From Diatrype stigma (taxonomy: Eukaryota > Ascomycota > Sordariomycetes > Xylariales > Diatrypaceae), in NCBI GenBank assembly GCA_022225965.2, contig JAKJXP020000024.1, positions 186,001 to 250,000 on the forward strand: a stretch of 64,000 nt of DNA. Reading direction: 5' to 3'. Shown here in pieces: positions 1-11,220 of the stretch. The notes beneath the pieces were generated by a model. That model did no database searches. It was not told the origin of the DNA and worked only from the letters and a program-made list of their open reading frames with translations. Both the position numbers and the translations under genes were made by a program. Each line of letters starts with the position of its first letter. Position 1 is the first letter of the stretch.

Positions 1-41
1 AATCTAACGCATCATGCCTGGAGAAAAACCGTCCAAGTACA

Positions 42-2192
42 TTACTGCATCTTTTCGTAAGTTGCCATTAAAGACCCTAAAGGTTTCGAATGTTAGTATG
101 TATTCCTGTAACGCTGGGGCTAATTTGTGTGGGGGCTTACCAATGAACGTCGTGACCAGGCGGCTGCTCACTTGGCAGATATCTTCTGGCACTAGCCAGA
201 TCGTTGCTCCCATCTTTCTGGCGATACTGATGCTGAGCTTGGCATTCAAGTACGCATCCTCGTCAGTTCGGCCTGGGGTCACAAGGTCGTAGTCGACATA
301 GCTACTCTTCATGCCGTTCAGAACATCCAGCAAGAATACTCCGGTACCGATAGCGGGATCTTTGAGGGATCGGATGGATGAGTTTCGGCCACCCTTCTGG
401 GACATACTGTTCGCCCATTTGACGATCTCAGCATCGGTCATTTCACGCTTTCCAAGTCGCTGCGCTAGATCCGAAAGCGTCAGAGTGATGTCCTTTCTCA
501 TGAGTTGCCAAATGAGTCCCAGCGTGAGCATCTTCTGCCCATCCGTGATGTCCGCGCCCTGGACTCCGACCAGAGAGAATCCATTTTGCTTTCCTAGTTC
601 GATAGCGTAGTTGGTGTTCTCGATTGCCTTGAACCTCATGACCTCACCACCATTTGCCGGTCTCTTGTTGACGTGTCTCCAGTTCACGGAACCCTTGATG
701 ACCTTGTCATATGCTTGTAGTAGGGTAGCGCCGTCCCGAAGATCGTCGAAGATAGAGACAACTGGAGGTTGCACATCCAGACTGTTGAGCCATAGTGTGA
801 ATACTCTGGCTTCTCGCTCGCCCTCAGCGTCAAAATCATCTACCTCTTGCTTCTCCTCCTCAGTGATGGGATCCAAGCACGGATGGTTATTGAACAGGTT
901 GGCAACGAAAGCAAGGTTCAGTTTCGGGTTTCCAGCAACGAGAGACTTTGGAGTCAAGAACTTTCGGCACTCAAGCTTGTCGGAGTTGATCAGCACCTCC
1001 TCAGCCCGCTGCAGCAGATCAGGGATCTGCAGCGGGGCACGGGTGATACCGTAGTCCTTGCCGATTTGTGACAGCAGAACGGTGTAGTTCTCTGCGTCCT
1101 TGACATCAGTCGAAAAGTTGGAGACCGTGCGGTGCCACCCAGCTGCTTTCAGGTGGTAGTTGAACCATCTCAGCAAAATCTGCTCCGGTGGCAAACGCAA
1201 GAATTGTTCAAGTGTCTCGTCTTCTTCAAGCAGTCGGTACAGTTCGGGGTGCAATTTGATGTCGATCTTGCCCAACAGACCTCTTCGGATAATTTGCCAG
1301 ATCAAGCCCAGAATCAGGTGCTCTCGGACTTCGATGATATCCCCGCTGCCAATGTTGACAACAGAGCAACCAATACCCTTGGCGGATTCAATGACGATAT
1401 TGTTGTTCTCTGTCATATGGAAAGCATTCAGCGTCTTGATCTTCCTGCCGGGTACGTTCAGAACACGCTCGTCGATGGTGTCCGGCACGCTATCGTTGAT
1501 GAGCTTGGCTAGCACAAGACCATCCCTGCACTGGTCGAACATTTCGAAGGTATCGGTAGGGAAAGGCAGTCGGTCGTCGATATCGGCGTCGCCGGCCAAA
1601 ACGGCGTTGATATGGCGAGTAAATTCGGTGCGCTCATCTTCGTTGATGGTATGTGTGACGTTGGCGCTGGAACCTTGAACTTGGATTCTTCCAATGCTGC
1701 TCTTGGGGGCATGTCCTTTCCCGCCGGTTCGTTGGGCCACAACGCCACCCGGGGATCCCGGTGCAGCACCGCCAGTTGACATGCGCTGCTGGGCGGGAGA
1801 TGATGAACGAAGTCTAGCGATCAACTACCGATGTGCTTGAGTCAGAGGCTTTCAATTTATGTCGGAAACTGCTGATGAAAAACTTACGTCGACATAATCT
1901 TCTAGCTCGACTCTCCGTGATGAATCGAGTTCGACCTCCTTCAAGGCCTGTCTCACGACATCGTAGGACTGTCGTTCGCTCGTCTGGGTAGCCTTAATAG
2001 CGGTGGCCTCGTCGATATAACCCTTGTCGTCCACATCCAGTTTGCGGAAGGCATCGGTAAGGCCGTAGATATCGCCTTGTTCGAACTGAGGATATTTCCT
2101 AACCCAGAGCTGTCAGTCCGGGATTTCCGTGATCTAACAATAGCCGAAGGGAATCAAGTGTTTCCTTACCTCTGGAGCTTGAGTACATTCAT
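42..2192 (-). CDS. sac6: Fimbrin (plastin), actin-bundling protein
   Basis: Crosslinks actin filaments in cortical patches, cables and the cytokinetic ring. Exons on the minus strand: 2192..2170, 2098..1888, 1824..141, 76..42, giving 650 residues, close to the roughly 640 of yeast Sac6. The first exon starts MNVLKLQ. A single EF-hand-like loop (DVDDKGYIDEA, about residues 28-40) is followed by four calponin-homology repeats forming two actin-binding modules (about 125-365 and 390-640). The introns are 71, 63 and 64 nt. The last intron has a TACTAAC branch point, and its 35-nt terminal exon encodes the family-typical GSLM end. Reading through that intron would give an aberrant tail, so the spliced form is preferred. 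The start at 2192 is the only ATG giving the family N-terminus. The identity is secure; the 5' UTR was not resolved. Confidence 0.95.
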
Positions 2193-3892
2193 GGTGTCGA
2201 CACAGTCGGATTGAAAGGTGTCAGACAAGTTAACAAATATGTTTGAGTATTGATTGAGAAGTGTCGTAAGGCGATCCCACGTCGCCTCGAGGAAAGCTTC
2301 TTCGATCAAATATATAAAGATGGGTGCCTGGCGTGTGAGAAGAAGCTATGACAAGACCGAGGCCAGGGTCTACGCAAGTCAAGAACACAGGCAGCAGAAT
2401 TGGAAAATCCTACTGACTGCTATTTGTTGACTAAAACGCCAAAGAGTTCAAATTGGCGGTTGATGGTCGATGATTGAGGGTTTTTAGTAGGGAGAGGCGG
2501 GAAGAGGCGGGAGGAAGCGAGATCGTCGCAAGCCAGGTCAAGTCAAGTCAAGGCAAGGCAAGACAAGCCGAAATGACAGGTGAATTGTATGTAGGTATGT
2601 ATGTATGTAGGTACGTATGTAAGCAGGTAACTAGCAGGCAAACAGGTTAGGTTATGTAGAGTTAGAACTTAGGGTAGGCCGAAAGGCTCCCACTCACTAG
2701 TCAACTGTTCTGCAGCTCAGGTTGCTTGCTGTCTGGCTGTCCGGCTGTCTAACTGCCTGTCTGCGGGGGAGGGGAAGCAGTAACACGACACCCGGTCCAG
2801 CCTTGCAGTTGCCGCCGTCGCAGCATAAGCAACATGATGTAATCCATGAACTCCTACAAAAGTTTCATCCAGGCGGACTTGGCAGGCTTGGCATTGCACA
2901 GCCACATCACTTGCGTCTCCCGTTACGCAAGTAGAAAACAAGCCAACGGTAATTTTAAGGAGAGTATTTTAAGTACGACGGGATGTACGAAGTATGTAGA
3001 TGCGAAGTCCTCGGTCCTTTAGAGAAATCGTCAGTCCGACATAATCTCCGATTCCCCGTGAATTCGGCTTTTCTACTGTAGTATACAGCCACGCCTACCT
3101 CATCCTGCTTGTCTAATAAAATGGATATCTGTTTCAATCTTAGCATTAATAACAGCCTTATGACAAGACCCTACTTAGGCATCAAAACCTGTCATGTCCG
3201 ATAGTTCCCGCCTCGTCTGTCGCATTGTCAATCGTCAATCCCAACCCCAACATCAATGCTTGACGGCTGCCAGCATCACAAGCACACAGCAATATGAACA
3301 GCGAGTATGCGACGGGGATACTACAGACGACTACCGAGGGCAATATAAAAAGCTTCGGTTTAGTTGTCTAGTATTCTGTCGGAATTGTCTACGATTTTAC
3401 TATACGATACGGGTTGTGTTGACGCTCTTTGGTGGTAAATCGTCAGAAAACACTATCAGTTTTAGATTGCTTTGATGTTCCAGCCTATTGCAGCATTCAT
3501 CTGTAAGGTCAATTGGATTTCAAAACAACTGACTAATAGTTGTTCTAGCAGAAAGTAATAGTTGTGGCCACCATTCGTAAGGTGGTTTGATTTGACTATT
3601 ATAGTATTATGTGGCCCTGAATTCGAATGGCCAAATCTAACAGGCAAGACATTGCGACAATATCGCGTTGGCCATGTCATTATCCCAATAGTATACGCCA
3701 GTCCACCTTCTGGCAGGATTGATCCAGAAAGGTTCCTCCTTATGGCATTTGTACCGTCGTTCGACAAGCAACCTCGGCTTGTGGATTAAGCAGTCCTCGG
3801 CCAAATGCCGAGATCCACCACACACCGCCCATGGATCTCATGGATCTCGCAAAACTTGGGCATGGTATCACTCCGACTCCCATCCCATCCTC
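2193..3892. other. Intergenic: sac6 upstream region
   Basis: Holds the presumed promoter and leader of the minus-strand fimbrin gene and the 3' side of the secreted-protein gene. A run of GTAT/GTAG tetranucleotides lies at 2585-2640. Short open frames at 3194-3475 and 3462-3825 show no recognisable domain or splice pattern, and I see no gene here. Confidence 0.6.
2585..2640. repeat. GTAT/GTAG/GCAG simple-sequence run
   Basis: Degenerate tetranucleotide repeat of gtat, gtag and gcag units upstream of the fimbrin gene. Similar runs recur in many intergenic stretches of this window (for example 6710-6735, 30505-30620, 35755-35795, 37490-37525). Confidence 0.7.
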
Positions 3893-4534
3893 TCACGCAG
3901 CGCCGAAGAACTCACTGGGGTTGACTGAGAAGGTCATGGGAGGCGCGACAGCTCGGTTGTACTTCGCCTCGCCTTGGGCCGTGTAGTTCCACCAGGTTGT
4001 TCTGAGGTGGTTTGTTAGTCAAGTCGCTTTGTATGAATCTCCGGCTGGGGGTTTTCCGATATCCCCATAATTTAGGGGGAAACTTACGGGCTGTCGAGAT
4101 CGGTATGCATCAGGCTGATCTGGATGTTCGCAGTGGTCCCGTTGACCCCGGTCCGGGTAGCAGGGTTCAGCTTGGCCTCAACCTTGAGATCGGTCGCGGG
4201 TTTCTCGTTCAGATCACAGAGTGTATATGGAGCTCCCTCTCCCTCGCCATGGCAGTATGCGCTCCAGGCAGGGCGCTTGGGATACGTCGTGGTGTTGGCC
4301 GCGGCTGTCACGTTGAACTCTAGGTAAAAGCTATCAGCCAAGTGACTCCATAGTAGCAACATCAGAACCCTTACCGTAAGAACAGCTAGATGCTGCGCAA
4401 CCCGCACTCCAGTTTGTGATATCCCATTCGTAGGTCGACTTCTGTTCCTCGACAGTCTGCATGGGCTTAAAGATCTTCAGCGCCGATGCGGTAGCGACTG
4501 CCGAAAGGGCGGCGATGAAAGAAGTGGCGCGCAT
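3893..4534 (-). CDS. Small secreted four-cysteine protein
   Basis: Function unknown. Exons on the minus strand: 4534..4375, 4319..4088, 4001..3893, giving 166 residues. The N-terminus MRATSFIAALSAVATASA is a clear signal peptide. The mature part has four cysteines (C46, C51, C76, C88), enough for two disulfides, and several N-glycosylation sequons (NVT, NTT, NGTT). The introns (55 and 86 nt) have GTAAG donors and CTGAT/GACTAAC branch sites. The cysteine spacing and beta-rich look (CxxxxCxYxFNV, then YC and LC) resemble the Alt a 1-like group of fungal secreted proteins, but this is a weak resemblance made from memory. It could be an effector candidate or a cell-wall protein; nothing in the sequence decides that. 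Confidence 0.85.
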
Positions 4535-5838
4535 TTTGGGCGTCGACGTTGGGAATAGGGGAATCGGGTTAGGTGGTGCGAAACTGCAGGTAACCGGTCA
4601 CTGAGATGGGATTGAGAGCAGCGAACGGTACAGTCAGTTGCAGGCAAGAAAAGGGAAGGATGAATACATGGAGGAGAGTGGAAATCATTAAATATCAGCT
4701 ATACCACTTTGCTTACTACCGAGCCTGCTCCGACTTACCCAGTTTTGCCAGTCTATTATCGGTCTATTACATACATACCTCGAGCATCTTCGTTGTTGCA
4801 CATTTCACGCTTTCCGCATTGGACTCGCAACATCCCTATTTGAGCAGGCCAGTACGCGCAAGTACGACGTTCATCCGCCGCTTGTGGGGTCTCCGAGTAC
4901 CGAAACATGCCAAACATGTCGAACATGATGCACAAAGCACGCAGAGAGCGAAAACTGGGTAGGGGCACATCGTAATACCCCCCGATATCCCTGCCGGTTC
5001 GAGAACTCTCATTGGGAAATTCGGGGTCCACCGAGTGCCCGCCTTAACCGAATGGGAAACATGGCCCTGTCGATCTGGTCGAATCCATAGGATAGAGGGC
5101 GAGTATCGAAATAAAAGGAGGCAGTGGAGGGATCGTGCCGCCTGGCGCAGTCTGGTAGCGCACATTCCTGATGACATGGGAGCTCTCCTTAACCCTTGAA
5201 CACCTCGTATCGATACAAACCCAACGCGATACTACGTAGTGCTTTCTCGGCGTGGCAGCGTGGGGCGTGAGCGTGGGGCCTGTGGCAGCCGGGGTCGCGG
5301 GATGAATCGTCGCGCAATTACAAGTTATCGTGATATCTTGACCTCTCAGAAAGATCAATTGAACCCGATCCTTCACCAAAAACCACGTTGTTTCGACAGC
5401 AGTATTACACGATACCACAGGAAATATTGTTTTCAAGGCGAATCGAGACGAGTAGACAATGCTTTCTACGTAGCCAGTCAGTGTTATGACACTGGCCTAT
5501 ACCTCCCATCACAAGGGATAAACTACAGCGCAATAGACAATCATTTTCCAATGAAGGGGGTGGTGCTTCAACGCGGTCCTTCGTCCGGACAACTGAAGCC
5601 ATCGGCCAGCATCGCGCAAAGTCTTCATCTTGTTCCTGTTCGAGCGCTATGGAATTGTTGAGTGACTCTCACCTGCGCCCAAAAATCAAGCTACGTAAGT
5701 AGATATCAAGAATTGGATCATACAGGCTGACAGGGTGACGAGGCCCAGAGCTGGAGATTTTACCAAAAGACGAAAGCTCCTGCCAGCAACGAAGGCCATC
5801 TGGAAGCGTATCTAAACACTGACTAGGTCCCTTGAAGC
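4535..5838. other. Intergenic, no gene seen
   Basis: Upstream region of the secreted-protein gene and downstream region of the TMEM234-type gene. Overlapping short frames at 4606-5661 on both strands have no recognisable motif, and no tRNA-like fold or repeat was noticed. Confidence 0.6.
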
Positions 5839-6595
5839 TCAACTTTTACTATAAACACAAAGGGCGATGCCTATTCAGTGACTGAGGTTAGCAGATACTG
5901 CCAGGGAAAACCCCCCATCTAGGTAGTCTATGAAGCTTCGTGATGTATCTCAGTGCATGGGCTCTCGGGAGATATGAAGTTCGCAGTAGGGTTAAGAGAA
6001 ATTGGGACTTCGAGGAGAGGAGGAAATAAAGAGAGACAAGAAGCTCACCACATAGAGATAGCGTCATTCCGATCCAAGTGTCTTGCTCAAGATTAGTAAG
6101 TCGGAACTATGTAACTGGTTTAGGCAATGATGGAACAAACCACGACTGATGACCTTGTTGTCCACCCACCAATCACCGAGGACAGTGAACAGGAATGCGA
6201 GCGTGTTCACAATCGGTACGGTCAAGCTCAATTCTGGCCGTAAGACAGATTAGCGAGCAGCTCGGATGTCCCGAGGCTCAGAGGAGAGACATACCAGCCT
6301 GCCCGATGAGGAGGAAGAACCACACGCTGCCCGTGAGGTTGATCAGAAGCGGGACGGCATATCTCGGGTTCCGCAGGAGATCGAGGACGGCGAAGAAGGC
6401 CCCGTACAGCCTGGTCTTCGCCCAGCTCGCCTTCACATCCCCGCGCTCCAGCAGCGCGTGCGCAGGCGGGTTGTGGTCTTTGGCGGCGCGGCGGATGAAC
6501 GGGGTCGTCAGGCCCCAGGCGATGCCGACGAGTAGGAAGCCGGCTACGTAATTAATCGCCGGCGGCTGTGGTTCTGCCTCTGCTGACGATGCCAT
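5839..6595 (-). CDS. TMEM234-family membrane protein
   Basis: Small integral membrane protein of the TMEM234 (UPF0546) family, related in fold to small drug-metabolite transporters; its function is unclear in fungi. Exons on the minus strand: 6595..6295, 6233..6141, 6081..6049, 5870..5839, giving 152 residues. Four hydrophobic segments are visible. The first reads NYVAGFLLVGIAWGLTTPF and is typical of the family, followed by the conserved ELSLTVPIVNTLAFLFTVLG core and the C-terminal DTWIGM...GIALCV segment. The last two coding exons are only 33 and 32 nt. All four exons keep frame and end at a TGA after VYSKS. The start at 6595 is the first ATG after in-frame upstream sequence without similarity. 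Confidence 0.92.
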
Positions 6596-9500
6596 TTTCG
6601 AGAAGGGGTGTCAGCTTCTAGCGCGTGCAGCAGCGTGACGGAGAACCAGGCATGTCTTGTACGAGGTGATGGAATTGATAGACGGTCGATATGCCAAGCC
6701 AGCTCAAGATGTATGTATGTAGGTAAGTATATGTATGTAGTACTTCGTAGATGGGCAGGTACCCAATAGGTAGCTCAGGCCTGTAGAGCTAAGGCGTACG
6801 GCGAGAGGCGTAAGGCGTGGCTATGGTGGAGCCACCTGGGGCTCTCTGGCCTATAGCTCCCAGCACTCTCGCGGTCTCATCGAACGCCGCCTTCCTTTCC
6901 AACACCAATGTATACTTGATACCCAGCGACCTCGGTTCAGTTAAGGCTGACTATGTTTACGTTCTGTTCGAAGACCTATGGACCTTCTATCAACTGGGTT
7001 TCAACTGATTCCATTCTATGTATATAAGCAAGGATGCATATTTAAGAGAAACACGCCATCGGAACATTCTTCCAAGACCCACATCCCTCTAGGTACGAAA
7101 CAACATCCTGGAAAGACGATGATGACGCTTATAGATTTTCGACGATTCCTTTCTATATATAACTTGTCGTTCTTCCTGCCTTTATAGGCAACTCAGCCAT
7201 GTGAGTTAAAATGCCACTGCTAGAAGCTTGGGCCTGTGCTCTCTATTACTTTTCGATTTCTCCTTTCCCTTTATAACCTCTCAACTCAAATCGACGCAAC
7301 TTAAGCCTTGATGCCCCTGAGATATAGTTGCCGCTGGTCTTCTGCAAATGCAGCCTAAGATATGGCCTGATGTTCTAACATCACATCGGGCAGATTGTCT
7401 TGCTTAAGTAATTGGCATAATAAAAAGTTTCAGCAATGCCTAAAGTGCCACATACCTACTGATGCAATACCTACTTACGTATATGGGTTTGAAAAGCTAT
7501 TGAATTTCAACAAATAAACAAGATCACATATGGTGTAGTAAAGCCAACACGCCATGGCTGGTTCCTAGCATTCTGTTAGTAAGAGGCAGGGTAGGAGGGC
7601 AAAAACCAGATGTCCGTCCAAGGCAATTCGTATTGGTAGTAAATGCTCTCTAGTACAGCAAAAGGCCGGTGTGTGATATAGATAATGCGTCTGACGTACA
7701 GAAGTTTAAACATAGTGAAGTGACATACTAGGTAAGGGGGATTTACCCCGGGTGTCAGGAATAATTTCCGCTTTGGACACCACTGAGATCAGCTTCAAAA
7801 ACATATCCATCATTTCTGCTGTGGTGAAAACCTCGGCATCACGAATAGTTCGTTTTATAACACACCATGACTTAAGGATGCGACGAACGACTCAGTGGAC
7901 AGATCCGGCCTTATTCATGATCTTGAAAACTAGGCTACATATATAAACGGGTTTGTGCCAGATCGCGATGGCATTGACCTCTTCTCGACATCGCCATCAG
8001 GATGATGATCTATGTGGTGTAGAACAGACGAGGTCTTTTCTTCTGATGTCATTGGGGAAATAGCCCTGACACCGCCCCCTCTCCTCCAGAGACAGAGACT
8101 ATCTAACACTCATCAGCAATTTTCTGCAAAAAGAGGGTTCAACTCCGCCTGCCTCCCCCCATTTTCCCATTCGCGCAACACATCAGTGAAAAACAAAAAT
8201 ATTACAGCCGAAATCAACCCCCGGGCGCCCAATGTTGCTTATTTTATAAGGGACCAACCGACAATAAGCACGCCTGCCGAAGCCTAAATTGCCGACGGCT
8301 ACAAGTCTACACTCAACGACCCCAAGACCCCCCAGGAGGCCAAGGACCACTCCAGACACGTGATAGAGAGCGGTTTCAACGGTGGCGATGGCTCGTCACG
8401 CGTCACCGCACACAGATGCATTATCGCATAGGCTAACTTCGCTTGACAGTGTCCGGTATTGGCGACAGTCCAATAACGTTGCCAGTGGCCTCAAGGCGTG
8501 AGTAAACCCATGAGCTGATCATATTGTATGTGCACATGTTAGCTTCGTTGTTGCCAACATCACAATAACACACTTACCAACCACAGAGTCTCTGATGAGG
8601 CGAAGCAGAGCGCTGGGGGTTGCCTCAGTTAGCAAGCAGAACATGGTACAAACAGACCGCAGCTGATTTCAGGAAGGTATATATGGTGTTGTAGCTCCTC
8701 TGCCACACTGGGATACCTTAAGTATATCAATGGATATATGGACATCAATTCCACGGCAACATTATATCCATTTGTATGTGCTACGGAGGACTTGATGCAC
8801 AGATTCAAGACACTGAGCACTAGTTCGTCACTACGAGTTATTTCTCTCCAATGAACTTTGTATGATCATATATATGTTGTCCAATTCAATACAAGGCAGC
8901 ACTGCAACTCGGACGATGCAACTTCAATGACATGAGAGAAGCAGAACCTGGGTCGTATGATACTATGATAAACGCTGGTCATCAATCTAGGACAAGGAGA
9001 AATATATGCTTTGAACCTACCACTAAGTGAGAACGAAGGGCCAGTTCGTCACCCCTTTCCCTTTTCGTCATCTGCCCCCTACCCCCTTCCCCATGGCTTG
9101 CTCAACTCTATACCTGTTGTTAATCGAGCCAACATTCCCAGGTCGTCTCTGCTTGCTATATAATCATGAACGGTTGCTCTTCCCTGTTCGAAGCTCATCA
9201 CACCTATGACTTTCTGTGTTAGTGTGCCAGTCCTGCTTTGGCCTTTGGATCTACTATGGTATGCTTCTTTCCCACATCGGTGTAAACTGCGGGGTGCGCT
9301 AAAGGCAATATCTAACCGATGTTCCCGAACCAGGTTTTGTCGGAGCTGAACAATCGGAGCTACACAATAACCATATGCACGATGTATAATATTCTGTGAC
9401 CTTAGATTTCCACATTTCCAGATGTCAAATACCTATTGGTATTGAGCCGCGTTTCTAGTATAAGTCTTTATTGGATTACAGGAAGGTAATCGAAGGAGAC

Positions 9501-11220
9501 ATAAATACCTAATGACAAATGACTACAGGTATAAAAGCTAGTTGGGTAGCGATACAGGTACAACGAATCAAGATCTTCACATTTAAATCGGATTTTCAGC
9601 CAAGCTCGAAGCCAATAGTTTATTTTTAGCAACGGCGATGATCCTTGAAGATATATGTACACCCATAGATCAGCAAACGTCTGTGAAAGTGAAATAAAGC
9701 CAGCCCGTGCAATGCGGGCAGCGCGAATCCGAGAACAAAGAACAATGTTAGCAATTCGCATCTCACCCATTCCAGCCCGAATTGCAATTCCAATAACCCA
9801 GTCAGGGATATTTCTCTGCGGTGGAATGTCTGAAGGGGTGTAGAACCAAGGCCGCTAACGTCATTCCCTTGAAGTCTCGGCAAAGGCGGTGCAAGCCTGC
9901 AAGGTGACTTCGTCTTAGCTTGCGCGTTCCTGGCCCAGAAAATGCTAGGCATCGAGATTCTTCGCGAAACGGATTGGACTTCTGAAGGTTCAAGGAGTAG
10001 ATCTCGGCTAAGATGGGATCGGATTGCATGTACACCGTAGGCCCTGACGCCGTGACCATCCATCCAAGCCATCCAGATAAAATATTGATAATTAACCCCC
10101 AAAGATTAACCCCCAAAGCAAGGACAAGACCGAAGCCGAAGCGGGCGCCTTGTTCCTATTAAGTACATACCGTACATACCGTAACTATAGCTACCGGTAG
10201 GTAGTTAGCCCCCCTAGCAGCCCCTCCACATGCACGTCTCGCAGGAGGGTGTTTTAGGTGGCATTGGAACTCGGACGAAAACGTCAAAGACAGGTTTATG
10301 TGCGCCCTGTTCCTGAAACTCGGGATCCTATTGGTGCTTCATGGACATATGCCCGCTAAACAAGCTGCTGCGAGTACCCCGGTCTGCTCGGGTGACCCCT
10401 GCTCACAGCTGCTGCCCCTGCCTCTTCCCTCAGCGAACTTGCCCAGCTTGCCCAGCCCACCGGCCCACCAGCCCACCAGCCCACCAGAAGGCGCGGGCTG
10501 GGCCAATCAACCAACCACGCTATTTTCTCATTTTCCCGTCGCGCGTCACCAGCCACCACTTTATACCTTCAACCCGCCTTCATTGGGCATTTTGTACTTT
10601 TGTACCTGAACAACCTGGGGATCTGGATCTGGGGGGTGATAACATTGAACAGCCTCCTCTTGTTACCTGTATGTATGTACCTTGCTGCGGCCTGCACCAC
10701 TCTCTCTTCTCTCGCGTTTCCGCTTCTTCAACTTCGTCCTATTCCCCATTGCCCATTCCCTATTGCCTACTTCGTACCTAACCTACTGACTCTACTTCGC
10801 ATCTATCCTATTGGATTGCATCTTTGTTCCAGTTCTGCAGCTCCTAACTCTCGTCTTTCGTTCTCCGCATCATGAGTTGAGGTCTCGAGTGACCCCCCTA
10901 CTTCCCTAGTTCCCTACTTCCAACTGCCTACTTCGTACCTCTATTGCGTCACCCCTCACTCGTCCGTCGTTCATCCCATCTATCATCTATCCCTCTTATA
11001 TCCCTCCTGTGAGAGATCTTCATCTTCAATGCTGGGCATCGCATTTGGCCGATGTAAACATTGACAACTCAGTGGTCTAGACGAGCACACTCCACCTGAT
11101 TTGACTACTACCTTCGGATTTCACAACAACATTGGGTTATTAAAATTCACTGCTACTTGACGAGCTCGATTATAACCACATCATAACCACATTAGTCGTC
11201 TCATGCTAGCCAACGCCAAC
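6596..11220. other. Intergenic, 4.6 kb, no gene supported
   Basis: Contains GTAT/GTAG microsatellite runs (6710-6735). At 10380-11200 lies a pyrimidine-rich stretch typical of a long promoter and 5' leader for the plus-strand C2-domain gene. The longest frame is 158 codons at 9626-10102 (minus). It has hydrophobic stretches but overlaps other frames, lacks convincing splice signals and matches nothing I know. I regard the region as non-coding. Confidence 0.55.

Noticed and set aside
9626..10102. 158-codon minus-strand frame with hydrophobic segments
   Set aside because: No family resemblance, no splice support, overlaps another frame of similar length on the same strand, and begins amid ordinary intergenic sequence.
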